48,831 nucleotides of DNA from Christensenellaceae bacterium. Its GTDB lineage: Bacteria > Bacillota > Clostridia > Christensenellales > CAG-138. How positions within the stretch are numbered: position 1 is the first letter of the stretch; each line of letters starts with the position of its first letter. Made by a program: the position numbers and the translations under genes. The DNA is taken from assembly GCA_031261085.1 (NCBI GenBank), contig JAISKB010000020.1:1-48831 (forward strand). Reading direction: 5' to 3'. Shown here piece after piece: positions 7,761 through 16,652 of this stretch. The notes beneath the pieces were generated by a model. The model was not told the DNA's origin. It saw only the letters and a program-made list of their open reading frames with translations, and did no database searches.

Positions 7761-10700
7761 TTAGTCGCGCTCTTTGCGCCGCGGGATGAGCAGGCACAGG
7801 GCCGCGCCCAGCAGCAGGGCCATCGGCAGCAGCATGACGGCTTCATCGCCGGTGCGCGGTATGCTGATGCCGGCGCTGCCGCCCACAGTCAGGTATATGG
7901 GCCTGGTCACGCCATCGATGAAATATGCGGCGTAGCTGTAGGTGCCCTTGGCCAGCGTGTTGAGGTAGGCCTGCGTGAAGGTTATAATCGTGCTGCCGCG
8001 GGTCACGGTGTAGTATTGCCGGGGTATGACGTTGCCGCGCTCATCCTCCAGGCGGATGAAGTCGTCATAATCCGCCCCGATGCGCGCGGAAACCGTGCCC
8101 GTGCCGTTGTAGGTGCCAAAGTCATTCAGCAGCACATAATTGCTATAGCTGGATTCCCTGTCGCCGTCGTTGTTGGTTTGGGCGGCCGTGACGGTTATGG
8201 CGCTAGAGGAGGTATGGCTACCGTCATCCGTGGTGGCGGTGATGTTGGCCGTGCCCTCGGCAACGGCGGTAACAACGCCGGTGCTACTTACAGTTGCAAC
8301 ACCAGTATCATCGGAGCTCCACGCTACAGCCTTGTTGCTGGCGTTAGTTGGCTGTACGGTGGCGGTAAGGGCAGCCGTGCCACCCACCGCTATGCTTCTG
8401 CTGGCCGGGCTTACCGATACACCCGTTACGGACACGAGCGATACCGTGAGCGAGCTCGTGGTATCGCTGGCGCTGCCCGAGCTCACCGTGATGGCTTGGC
8501 CATCATGCATTGCGTTGGTGAGCGTAGTGCCGTTGGCGAGGGAAACGCTTATGCCCTTTGTGCCGAAGTTGGCAAACGCCACATCTTCGCTGGAGCTGTC
8601 ATCATAGGTGACATGCACGACGAGGCCAGCCAGGCTGAGGGTTTCACCTTCAACATAGGTCAGCTTTGTGGGCTGGGTGTTTATGGTGATGGCGCTAATC
8701 GCTTTAGTGCCGGTTGTAGCATATGTGCCGGTTAGCGTCAGCGTCTTGCCATCCGCGCTCAACTCTCCGCTGGTGGAAACTGCGCCGCTTATTGTTGCGC
8801 TCGTTGCCGTAGCTGCAGCGAAAACGTAGTTGTTTGCCGCCGTGAGCACAACCGTGGCCGTGTAATCCGCGGTGCCCAAGAATTTGCTGGCTACCGTTGG
8901 TGCCCAAGTTACCGCGCCCGCGGTGTAGTTTGTGCCGTTATTCGCAGCGGTGTCAGGTGTGCCGCCCGTGGAAGGCCCATCTATGCCAGCCACAGTCACA
9001 GTGTCGATTTCCGCTTCCTCAACAGTCAGCGTGAAGGTGAGGGGGGTGCCATCGCCGGCAGCGTTGCTTGGCGTAAGCGTGACGGAGTAATCACCAACCG
9101 CAAGGCCAGTGGCGATTGTGAGGGTTCTGGTCGTATCATTCCAAGTAAGTGCGGCATCAGAAGTGCCCTTCGCTACCGTAATGGGCGCAGTGCCAGTAAC
9201 AGTGTAAGCGGCTATTGCAGCTTCAGCGGTTGTGTAACCATAAGTGAGGGTTTTAGTTTCGGTGCCCGTTATGGTTGCGGGCGCGGCCGATACCGTGAGG
9301 TTAGATGTATTAGCAGTTAGAGCACCCAAGCTCACTGTGATGGGCGTGCCATTATGCGTTGCTAAAGCAAGCGTAGCGCCATGATCGGGTGAAGCGCTTA
9401 TGTCCTTTTGGCTGAAGCTGGCATACGCCACATCTTCGGGGGCGCCTTCATCATAAGTGATGGTCACGACAAGGCCTGCCAAATCGAGGGTGCCGCCATC
9501 TGTATAGCTCAGCGTTGACGGTTGATATTTTACCGCAATGCCAGTGGCCTCTTTGGCGGCTGTTGCGGTATATTGGCGGGTTAGCGTCAGCGTCTTGCCA
9601 TCGCCGCTCAAATTTGATGTGGCAGCAGCGGTGCCGCCTATTTGTGCGCCCGATGTACCCAAGGCTGTCGCAAACACATAGCCCGTGTCAGCCGTAAGCA
9701 CAGCCGTAGCCGTGTATACCGTTTCGCCTAAGAAGTTAGTGGTTACAGTGGGGTCCCAGCTAACCGCGCCGGTGTAGTGAATTTCAGCGCCAGTAGCCGT
9801 GGTGGCGTCGGGTGTGCCGCCCTTAGCGGGCGCAGTCACGCCAGCATTCACCGAGGTGATTTCCGCCGGGTTAACGGTCAGCGTGAAGGTGAGGGGGGTG
9901 CCGTTGCCCAAATCGGTGTTGTTAGGCGTAAGCGTGACGGTATAATCACCGACCGCAAGGCCAGCTGCAATTTCCAGCTTTTTGCTCGTGTTGTTAAAAC
10001 TGAATGAGCTAGCGGCAGCAACTGGGGTAACAGCCGTCACCGAGGCCGTGGGCGCGGTGCCGCCAAGGGTGTAAGCGGCCGATTCAGTGGCTGTGTAACC
10101 AAAAGTGACTTCCTGCGGGCTGGTGCCGCCCGTTATGGTTGCCGGTTGGGCGGTCACGGTTATGGTCGGTGCGTCATCTCTGTTATCCACCGTTGTGCCC
10201 TTGCAAGTGTATGAAACATAAATTTTCTTGTTATTGTCGCCGCTTCCCAAGGTAGCCGGGATGGCGCCTTTGGTCGCAAATTCTTCGCCCAGCTCAACAC
10301 TAATATTATATAGCCCCGAGCCGTTGCCGATTTTATCGTAAGGCACATCTATGCTGCGGCCATTGTTGAAGTCTATGGTTATCACCACGTCCTCTACATC
10401 AGCCGCTTCGATGGAGCCGCCTATGCTATATGCGAGGTTAGGCGGGGTTTTTATGGTTATGGCGGTGGGTGCGGCGATTTTGACCGTGGGTATAGCCACA
10501 TTTATTGCCTGCAGTACAGGATCGGTAGGATTTGTACCCGTGCCTTGAAAGAAACCTTTTTCCACTGGTACGCTTGCATTAAATCCAAAATCTGTAATAT
10601 TCGCCGTCACGTTTTCATCAATTTTGAAAGCATAATAGAGACGATCTGTCAGTACAAAGCCTTCATTAGAGACATGTGAGCCGCCGCCTGTGACAGCAAA

Positions 10701-11036
10701 CCGGCTCGAATAGTCGGTTACTGAAGCGCCAGATACAAGCCCTCCGCTTGTTGTGTAAATACCCGATCGAACACCAACGTTAAACCTAACAAGAATATAT
10801 TCCCCAGGAAAAAATGAATAGGCAGCAGCTTCACCAGCGGTATTAGCACTTTCCACTCCCGTCGTAAGCGAGTCATCTACATAATTAGACAATCTCAGGG
10901 CAGTTAAATCCCCTCTGGCTCCCTGATTACCAATGGTGGAAATTCTTATTGCAATGCTTTCATCCAAAGCCAAAGCTGTACTCACTAAGCTTAGCACCAT
11001 AATGCAAGCCAGCAATATCCCCAAAAACTTCTTCAT
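7761..11036 (-). CDS. Sortase-anchored adhesin with Ig-like repeats
   Basis: 1091 residues from ATG 11036, which has GGAGGG 9 nt upstream. Order: signal peptide (1-23); an N-terminal domain (about 30-190) resembling the repeats of the neighbouring 1113-aa protein; MBG/YDG-like and Big_3-like repeats (two copies of TLTYGYTTAEAA/VTFGYTATESA plus LSYTDGGTLDLAGLVVTITY and LTYVEGETLSLAGLVVHVTY); one Big_2 domain (VTGVSVSPASRSIAVGG); then IPRTGDE at about 1059-1065, a hydrophobic helix and the basic tail RRKERD. IPRTG is an LPXTG variant, so sortase anchoring to peptidoglycan is likely. No sortase gene is in the window. A role in adhesion or surface structure is inferred. Confidence 0.85.
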   Translation of the reverse strand: MKKFLGILLACIMVLSLVSTALALDESIAIRISTIGNQGARGDLTALRLSNYVDDSLTTGVESANTAGEAAAYSFFPGEYILVRFNVGVRSGIYTTSGGLVSGASVTDYSSRFAVTGGGSHVSNEGFVLTDRLYYAFKIDENVTANITDFGFNASVPVEKGFFQGTGTNPTDPVLQAINVAIPTVKIAAPTAITIKTPPNLAYSIGGSIEAADVEDVVITIDFNNGRSIDVPYDKIGNGSGLYNISVELGEEFATKGAIPATLGSGDNNKKIYVSYTCKGTTVDNRDDAPTITVTAQPATITGGTSPQEVTFGYTATESAAYTLGGTAPTASVTAVTPVAAASSFSFNNTSKKLEIAAGLAVGDYTVTLTPNNTDLGNGTPLTFTLTVNPAEITSVNAGVTAPAKGGTPDATTATGAEIHYTGAVSWDPTVTTNFLGETVYTATAVLTADTGYVFATALGTSGAQIGGTAAATSNLSGDGKTLTLTRQYTATAAKEATGIAVKYQPSTLSYTDGGTLDLAGLVVTITYDEGAPEDVAYASFSQKDISASPDHGATLALATHNGTPITVSLGALTANTSNLTVSAAPATITGTETKTLTYGYTTAEAAIAAYTVTGTAPITVAKGTSDAALTWNDTTRTLTIATGLAVGDYSVTLTPSNAAGDGTPLTFTLTVEEAEIDTVTVAGIDGPSTGGTPDTAANNGTNYTAGAVTWAPTVASKFLGTADYTATVVLTAANNYVFAAATATSATISGAVSTSGELSADGKTLTLTGTYATTGTKAISAITINTQPTKLTYVEGETLSLAGLVVHVTYDDSSSEDVAFANFGTKGISVSLANGTTLTNAMHDGQAITVSSGSASDTTSSLTVSLVSVTGVSVSPASRSIAVGGTAALTATVQPTNASNKAVAWSSDDTGVATVSSTGVVTAVAEGTANITATTDDGSHTSSSAITVTAAQTNNDGDRESSYSNYVLLNDFGTYNGTGTVSARIGADYDDFIRLEDERGNVIPRQYYTVTRGSTIITFTQAYLNTLAKGTYSYAAYFIDGVTRPIYLTVGGSAGISIPRTGDEAVMLLPMALLLGAALCLLIPRRKERD

Positions 11037-11182
11037 TTGTACACCCTCCGTATAATATAATTTCAAAAATACCAAGAAAACCAAGGAAAGAATTGCCCAT
11101 AGGGTATGCCGCCAATATCGCCCTATTTATACTTTTGTTTCTATTACTTTATTACGCGCGCGAGGCAAAATCAATTTTAGTT

Positions 11183-11200
11183 CTTATTTATCTTATTTAT
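11183..11200. promoter_or_regulatory. Tandem 9-bp motif CTTATTTAT x2, candidate operator between adhesin and pgsB
   Basis: Two perfect adjacent copies of CTTATTTAT sit in the divergent region between pgsB and the adhesin gene. On the minus strand the reverse motif is followed after 9 bp by TTGATT-N17-TAAAGT. On the plus strand TTGAAA (11216-11221) with GATAAA 17 bp later lies just downstream. Both promoters are weak matches. The motif recurs at 17418, 23741, 30469 and 32514. Confidence 0.4.
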
Positions 11201-11300
11201 TCCATATAATATAGGTTGAAATTTGCGTGCACCCCGTGGATAAAAAAATCGATTTGGTGTAGTATATTGCCAATTAGACCACATGAGAGGCGCCGCCGCA

Positions 11301-12404
11301 ATGCTTTGGCTGTTTATCACCTTCATTTTATATATCGGCTATCTCCTATACGAGCGCTGGGCCGCCAACAGGCACAGGGCCGCGCTGCGGCATGTCATCC
11401 ACGTCAACGGCATACGCGGCAAAACCGATACCTGCCGGCTTATCGATGCGGGGCTGCGGCAGGCGGGGCTGCGCGTGCTCACCAAAACCACGGGCAACCA
11501 GCCCTGCTATTTGGGGGTGGATGGCGCGGAACGCCCGGTGCTTCGCCTGGGCGGGGCCAACATCCGCGAGCAAATACGCTTCCTTGCCAAAGCCGCACGC
11601 GGCGGCGCGGATGCGCTTGTGCTGGAGTGCATGGCGGTCAACCCGCAGCTGCAACAGGTGTGCGAGCGGCAAATCGTGCGCAGCGGCATAGGCGTCATCA
11701 CAAACGTGCGCTACGACCACCTTTTGGAGATGGGCGACGACCTGCCCGCCATCGCGGCCTCGCTGGCCAACACCATACCAAAAAACGGGCGGCTCTTTAC
11801 CGCGGATGCGGCCTTTGCGCCCTATTTTAGCGGTATAGCCGCGGGCCTGGGCACCAGCACCACGCTGTGCCAGCCCCCGCCCGGCCAAACCGACCCCCGT
11901 ATGGAAAACGCCTGCCTTGCCGCCGCCGTTTGCGAGGCTGTCACGGGCAAGCGCGTTTCGCCCGCCGCGCTGCTTGCGCTGGGGATGCAGGATTATGGCG
12001 CCTGCGCGCTATATGCCTGGCACAACCACCTTGGCGAGCCGATACGCTTTTTAAACCTGTTTGCCGTCAACGACCCGCAGTCGGCCCTAAGCATGCTGCA
12101 CGCGGCGCTGCCGCAGGGCGCGGATATCGTTTATTTGGTCAACAACCGCGGGGATAGGCCGGATAGGATACAGCTCTTTGCGGATACATTCTTTGGCGAT
12201 GCGCCAACGGGTACGATACACATCATCGGCGAGGCCAAGCCGCTGGCCCTGCGGCTGCTGCGGCGGCGGGGCTTTGCGGGCGCGGCGTTTGGCAGGTGGC
12301 AGGCGGCGTTTGCCGTGCCAAAAGATAGCTGCGTTGTGGGGCTGTGCAACATAAAAGGCCCCGGCCTTGCGATATTACAAAAGCTGGAGGAGGCGAGGGC
12401 ATGA
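11301..12404 (+). CDS. pgsB: Poly-gamma-glutamate synthase PgsB/CapB
   Basis: 367 residues from ATG 11301. An ATG at 11283 is in frame, but from recall PgsB homologues begin at the hydrophobic MLWLF-type segment, and AGAGG precedes 11301. An N-terminal membrane segment (1-18) is followed by the Mur-ligase-like ATP site NGIRGKTDT (36-44), then ALVLECMAVNP and GVITNVRYDH, both typical of PgsB/CapB. The enzyme activates the growing chain with ATP and adds glutamate through the gamma-carboxyl group, acting at the inner membrane with PgsC. Its stop overlaps the pgsC start (ATGA). The gene is headed by the motif-bearing intergenic region at 11183-11200. Confidence 0.92.
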   Translation: MLWLFITFILYIGYLLYERWAANRHRAALRHVIHVNGIRGKTDTCRLIDAGLRQAGLRVLTKTTGNQPCYLGVDGAERPVLRLGGANIREQIRFLAKAARGGADALVLECMAVNPQLQQVCERQIVRSGIGVITNVRYDHLLEMGDDLPAIAASLANTIPKNGRLFTADAAFAPYFSGIAAGLGTSTTLCQPPPGQTDPRMENACLAAAVCEAVTGKRVSPAALLALGMQDYGACALYAWHNHLGEPIRFLNLFAVNDPQSALSMLHAALPQGADIVYLVNNRGDRPDRIQLFADTFFGDAPTGTIHIIGEAKPLALRLLRRRGFAGAAFGRWQAAFAVPKDSCVVGLCNIKGPGLAILQKLEEARA

Positions 12405-12835
12405 GCCGTGTGCTGCTCATAGGCATCTTATTGAGCCTGTTTTTTTACGAAACCACCGGGGTATCGCCGGGCGGCATCATAGTGCCCGCTTATTTTGCGC
12501 TGTTTATAGGCGAGCCGCTGCGCATGCTGTCCACCCTGGGCATCGCGCTGGTCTGCCTGCTCACGGTCAAGCTGCTATCCAACTATATGATCTTATATGG
12601 CCGCAGGCGCTATGCGGTATATGTGCTGCTCGGGCTGTTTTACAAGGCGCTGCTCAGCCTGGTGCTGCTGCCAAACCCCGCGTTTTTCTTCAGCATATCG
12701 GCTTCCATCGGCTACCTTGTGCCCGGCATATTGGCGCAGGATGCCGAAAGGCAGGGCGCCCTTAAAACCTTGGCGGCGCTCGCGGCGGTCACGCTGCTCA
12801 CACACCTGGCACAGCTTGCCTTGGGGTTGCTATAG
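12401..12835 (+). CDS. pgsC: Poly-gamma-glutamate synthesis membrane protein PgsC/CapC
   Basis: 144 residues, near the usual length of about 150, with four or five hydrophobic helices and the family segment ETTGVSPGGIIVPAYFAL near the N-terminus. PgsC is the membrane partner of PgsB and is thought to form part of the synthesis or export path. It starts at ATG 12401, overlapping the pgsB stop, so translation is coupled. The next gene follows after 2 nt. Confidence 0.9.
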   Translation: MSRVLLIGILLSLFFYETTGVSPGGIIVPAYFALFIGEPLRMLSTLGIALVCLLTVKLLSNYMILYGRRRYAVYVLLGLFYKALLSLVLLPNPAFFFSISASIGYLVPGILAQDAERQGALKTLAALAAVTLLTHLAQLALGLL

Positions 12836-12837
12836 TT

Positions 12838-13914
12838 ATGGCTGCCGATATGAAACGTTCCTATTTGCTCGGCCTGCTGGCCTTCCTCGCCCTGTGCTGC
12901 GTTTTGCTGCACCTTTTTGCGGGCACACAGCCGGCGGCCGATTATGCGCTTAAGCTCGAGGCCAGCCAGCTCACCGAGCGGGCCTTTGCCGAGCTTCGGG
13001 CGGAACGCCTAAGGCGCGGCATCGCGCTGCAGCCGGATATCGACCCCAACCAAACCGGCCTCATAGGCCCCACCTACAGCGGCATCACCACCACGCTGGG
13101 TCATTTGGAGGCCAAGCGCTCCACCACCAACCCCAACTTTGCCGCCATATTTGTGGCCTGCTTTGGCGAGCTGGGCTTAAAGCCAGGCGACCGCATCGCC
13201 ATCAACCTGTCCGGCTCCTTCCCCTGCGCCAACATCGCCGCGCTGTGCGCCGCCCAGGTGATGGGGTTAAATCCGGTCATATTCTCCAGCGTAGGCGCTT
13301 CTTCGTATGGCGGCAACCTGGATGCTTTCACCTATCCCGAGATGGAGTATCACCTTTACCAGGCGGGCATACTCGAGCATCACAGCCTCTATGTTTCCAT
13401 GGGCGGCTCCGCCGATATGGGTTATGAGATGGAGGAAGAGGTTAAAACCGCCGTCATGAAGCGCCTGCGCGCGCAGGGCATATCCCTGCTCTCCTTTTGG
13501 GATTTGGAAGAGAATGTGGCCTTCCGCATGCACGTCTACCAGCAAGAGCCTGTCGCCTGCTTTGTGAACGTGGGCGGCAACCTGCTTAGCCTTGGCGGCG
13601 ATGATTCCATGATAACCCTAAGCGGCGGCATCGTTACAGAGCTGCCCAAAGCCTCCGGCAGCCGCGGGCTGATACAGCGCTTCATCGCCCAGCAGGTGCC
13701 CGTGGTGCACATGCTGAACATGCGCGATTTGTGCACGCGCTACGGCCTGCCCATAGACCCTTCCCCCATACCGGCGCCCGGCGAGGGTGGGCTTTACTAT
13801 ACCGTGGCCTACAACCGCGTCGCCGCGTGGCTGTGCTTGCTTGCGGCCGCGGCCTGCCTGCCGCTTATGCGCCAGCGCTCAAATAAAAGGGCCAATCAAA
13901 ACGATCAGCCCTAA
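12838..13914 (+). CDS. Poly-gamma-glutamate system protein, PgsW-like
   Basis: 358 residues with an N-terminal signal anchor (about 6-27) and a hydrophobic helix near the C-terminus followed by a basic tail. The middle has conserved-looking stretches (GLIGPTYSGITTTLGHLEAKR, KPGDRIAINLSGSFPCANIA, FSSVGASSYGGN). By recall it matches the family annotated as poly-gamma-glutamate system protein (PgsW), which accompanies pgsB/pgsC in some Firmicutes, fusobacteria and spirochaetes. The usual CapA/PgsA metallophosphatase-like partner is not in the window, so this protein may replace it. Its biochemical role is unknown. It is the last gene of the plus-strand operon and ends 22 bp from the convergent deacylase gene. 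Confidence 0.7.
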   Translation: MAADMKRSYLLGLLAFLALCCVLLHLFAGTQPAADYALKLEASQLTERAFAELRAERLRRGIALQPDIDPNQTGLIGPTYSGITTTLGHLEAKRSTTNPNFAAIFVACFGELGLKPGDRIAINLSGSFPCANIAALCAAQVMGLNPVIFSSVGASSYGGNLDAFTYPEMEYHLYQAGILEHHSLYVSMGGSADMGYEMEEEVKTAVMKRLRAQGISLLSFWDLEENVAFRMHVYQQEPVACFVNVGGNLLSLGGDDSMITLSGGIVTELPKASGSRGLIQRFIAQQVPVVHMLNMRDLCTRYGLPIDPSPIPAPGEGGLYYTVAYNRVAAWLCLLAAAACLPLMRQRSNKRANQNDQP

Positions 13915-13935
13915 AATAGATGATTTATTTAGCAA

Positions 13936-15093
13936 TTATTCGGGCGGCAGCAAGTATGCGCCTATCCCCTGCGATATAATCTCGGCATAGCCGGGCACGC
14001 CGCTCACTTCGATGTTGCCTTGGCCCGCTTCACCGGCCGCGGCCAAAAGCTCCAGCACGCCGGCCGTGTGCCGCGCCACCCGCTCGCTTATGGGGTGGCC
14101 GCTATCGCCAAAGGGCACATAAAGCCTGCCATATTGCCCCGCCTTCACATAGAGCGGATCCTGCCCGGTGAGCACCAGCGCCTCATCGGTGCGCCCGCGC
14201 AAGCGCCCCTGCGCCGGGTTGGCGGTTTCCATCAGCACGGCCAGCGTATCGGTGTAGTCACCCAGCTCGCGGTGCGTCAGGCCATGCAGGTTGGTGGGCG
14301 AAGGCTCCAGGCTTATGGGCATGCCCTGCAGCTGCATGCCAAACACGGCGGAGCTGGCCAGCGACATGGCGCGCTCATGCGCCACCAGCGCATTGATGGT
14401 GGGGTATTCGGGGGCCGCCTCGTGCAAATCGACGGTTATGGTTATGTTCTCTTGCCGTATAAGCTCGGTAACGGCATAGCTCACCTTCTCGGTAAAGCTG
14501 CCATCCGGCCGCCCGGGGTAGGTGCGGTTGATGTTGCGCGTTTCGCTGCCCGAAAGCAGCTGGCCGGATGAGCTGTGCAGATATATATCCGGGTCGGGCC
14601 ATTGGTTCACGGGGTTTGTGGCCCTGGAGCCAAAGCGGAAGCTGCGCGCGCCGCCCGGCGTATCGATGGTATATTGCATCGGCTCAGCCTCTTGCGGGTC
14701 GGTACAGGTGAAGGCGCTGCTGTTTGTGCGTGGTATCACATAGAGCGTGCCTTCGGTGACTACGGCGTTTTCGATGAACAGCACTGCCGTCAAAAGGCCG
14801 GAAGGCTCGTTGGGGTGGGTGCCGCCCAGCACAAGCAGGGATGCGCCCGGCTTCTCGCCTTCGAATATATATATTTCGGTATCGCCCGCGGTGCCCGCAA
14901 TGCCATCGAAATAATCGCTGAGCATAGCGGTGCGCGTCACGCCCGGGCCTGCGTAGATAGGCTCTGCCACACGCGCCCCAAGGAAGGTGACCGCCAATGA
15001 AACCAACACGCATAGCGCCACAAGCAGCCCGATAGCCGCGCTGATTTTATTCCCTTTAATCGAACTCAAATCAATGCTTTTGAATTTATGCAT
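13936..15093 (-). CDS. Membrane-anchored AstE/AspA-type zinc deacylase
   Basis: 385 residues with an N-terminal hydrophobic anchor (about 15-38) and an extracytoplasmic catalytic domain. GGTHPNEPSG gives the His93/Glu96 zinc pair, RNINRTYPG (186-194) the substrate-binding Asn-Arg motif, and VDLHEA the third zinc ligand His224. These belong to the succinylglutamate desuccinylase/aspartoacylase branch of the M14 carboxypeptidase clan. Known members release an acyl group from glutamate or aspartate. Here, beside gamma-PGA synthesis, it could cut gamma-glutamyl or N-acyl-glutamate bonds outside the cell; this is inference. It is last in a minus-strand operon of four genes and has GCAGGAG upstream of ATG 15093. 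Confidence 0.75.
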   Translation of the reverse strand: MHKFKSIDLSSIKGNKISAAIGLLVALCVLVSLAVTFLGARVAEPIYAGPGVTRTAMLSDYFDGIAGTAGDTEIYIFEGEKPGASLLVLGGTHPNEPSGLLTAVLFIENAVVTEGTLYVIPRTNSSAFTCTDPQEAEPMQYTIDTPGGARSFRFGSRATNPVNQWPDPDIYLHSSSGQLLSGSETRNINRTYPGRPDGSFTEKVSYAVTELIRQENITITVDLHEAAPEYPTINALVAHERAMSLASSAVFGMQLQGMPISLEPSPTNLHGLTHRELGDYTDTLAVLMETANPAQGRLRGRTDEALVLTGQDPLYVKAGQYGRLYVPFGDSGHPISERVARHTAGVLELLAAAGEAGQGNIEVSGVPGYAEIISQGIGAYLLPPE

Positions 15094-15114
15094 AGGTCTT
15101 ATTTTCTCCTGCTT

Positions 15115-15258
15115 TTATTTTATCAACAAAAGCCGCAACAGAAGCGGAATGAGCACAAGCAGCGCGTCGATTTGTGCAAACAGCTTTTTTTCGGTAAAAA
15201 GGCTCCAAAAGATGAACACCACAACGCAAAGCACGATGGCGAGGTAAACATAAAGCAT
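15115..15258 (-). CDS. 47-residue membrane protein between permease and deacylase
   Basis: A small gene starting at ATG 15258 with a strong ribosome site (GGGGGAG). It encodes two hydrophobic segments, LYVYLAIVLCVVVFIFWSLF and ALLVLIPLLLRLLLIK, separated by TEKKLFAQID. It sits 21 bp from each neighbour, the spacing of a genuine operon member. I do not know a family for it. It may be a small subunit of the adjacent permease, analogous in position to TRAP small subunits but far shorter. The strength of the ribosome site and the neat packing are the main evidence that it is real. Confidence 0.7.
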   Translation of the reverse strand: MLYVYLAIVLCVVVFIFWSLFTEKKLFAQIDALLVLIPLLLRLLLIK

Positions 15259-15279
15259 AATGGCTAAGCTCCCCCTAAT

Positions 15280-16548
15280 TTATACAAGAAACCCTAGGTT
15301 TTTTGAGAAGATAAGAAATAACAGCCCTACGGCCAGGCATACTGCCGCCGGAACCAGGCAGGCCCTAAACACGTCGCTATACTTCTGCTTCACAATTTGC
15401 GCGGCGTAGTTGCCGGCCAATGCGGTGGGCGGCATCAAGTCGCCCATGGAGGCGAGCAAAGCCAGCGCAGAGGCAGTCACGATTTGGTTGCCCGAGAGCA
15501 TGGCGAGCAAAAACGGTACGCCAAAAACGGAGGAGGCGCCAAACGAAGAAATCGCGCCAAATACCGGCAGCACAGTGACGCAGCAAACATAGAGCAGCAC
15601 CACCCCCAGGCCCAGGCAGCCCACAACGATTGTGCCGCGCGCACCCGTGAGTGTGAGTATTTGTATAAACATGCCCACGCCCACCAGCTTTGCGCAAACG
15701 GGCACCGTATCGGCTATGCTCTGGCGCGCTGTTTCGAGGAAGTCGAAGCGCTTGCCCACGAAAACGCCGCACACCGTCCCTATCACGAATATCAGCGGCA
15801 TGCCCAAATTGGGGATGACCGAAGGGAACGCGCGCGTCAGCGCCATCAGCACCAGCACGATGCCTATGGGCGCATACAGCCTGATGCCATATTTTTGCGC
15901 AGTCTCCAAATCTAGCTTGTCGTGAATCTTTTCGTAATCCATACCCTTACAATGCCGGTAGCCAAGGAACAGCACGGTGAATATCGCGCAGGGTATCGTC
16001 ATGCACAGCAGCGGCACCGCGAAGCCGATATAGGGCATATCCACACCCCCGGCGATGAGCATAGCGGGGATGCTGACCGGCGGCGCGGCCATGCCCAAAA
16101 TTGCGCCGATAGCCAATATCGCCCCTGATTTATTATCGGGTATGCCAATCAGCTGGAATATTTGGGCCACTATGGCGCCCACGCTCAGCACGGCGGCGGC
16201 GGAGGAACCCGTGATCATACCGGGGAACATGATGATGAGCATCACGAGTATGAGCAGCGTAGCGGGTGCTTTGTGGAATCGATGCACAATCGTCGCGCCC
16301 AACGCATCCATCGCGCCGGATTTTTCGATGACGCGCATAAACAGGGTGGCTGTGAGGATAATCAGCATCGTATCCAAATAAACGAAGCTGCCTTCAAATA
16401 AATGCCGCAGCGGGAAGCCCTTGCCCCCAACCACCGCGCCAACTATAGCGCCCAATACCATGGAAATGCTGACGGGCAGCTTAAAGAGCATATTTGCCAC
16501 TAAAAACGTGCCCAGCATGGCTATAAGAACCCAAAATCCCAACTGCAT
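15280..16548 (-). CDS. TRAP-like large permease (DctM/ion-transporter superfamily)
   Basis: 422 residues starting at ATG 16548, which has GGGGG 7 nt upstream; in-frame ATGs at 16554 and 16623 are less well placed. About 11-12 hydrophobic helices. Paired motifs such as GMAAPPVSIPAMLIAGGVDMP and SMGDLMPPTALAGNYAAQIV recall the two half-repeats of TRAP DctM permeases and relatives. No DctP binding protein or normal DctQ is present; instead a DUF6305-like lipoprotein lies upstream and a 47-aa membrane protein downstream. The cargo is not known; glutamate, gamma-glutamyl oligomers or a dicarboxylate are possibilities given the surrounding genes. Confidence 0.7.
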   Translation of the reverse strand: MQLGFWVLIAMLGTFLVANMLFKLPVSISMVLGAIVGAVVGGKGFPLRHLFEGSFVYLDTMLIILTATLFMRVIEKSGAMDALGATIVHRFHKAPATLLILVMLIIMFPGMITGSSAAAVLSVGAIVAQIFQLIGIPDNKSGAILAIGAILGMAAPPVSIPAMLIAGGVDMPYIGFAVPLLCMTIPCAIFTVLFLGYRHCKGMDYEKIHDKLDLETAQKYGIRLYAPIGIVLVLMALTRAFPSVIPNLGMPLIFVIGTVCGVFVGKRFDFLETARQSIADTVPVCAKLVGVGMFIQILTLTGARGTIVVGCLGLGVVLLYVCCVTVLPVFGAISSFGASSVFGVPFLLAMLSGNQIVTASALALLASMGDLMPPTALAGNYAAQIVKQKYSDVFRACLVPAAVCLAVGLLFLIFSKNLGFLV

Positions 16549-16652
16549 AAGCATCCCCCAACGAATAACTTTTATGTAATGAAAATTATAGTGCTTGAAT
16601 AATTGCGTCAGGGCGATTTGCATCGCCCCTTATAAAGCTACTGGAACTACGG

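Noticed and set aside
11301..12404. Assignment as a MurC/MurD/FolC-type ligase
   Set aside because: The NGIRGKT P-loop, the N-terminal membrane segment and the adjacent pgsC fit PgsB/CapB better.
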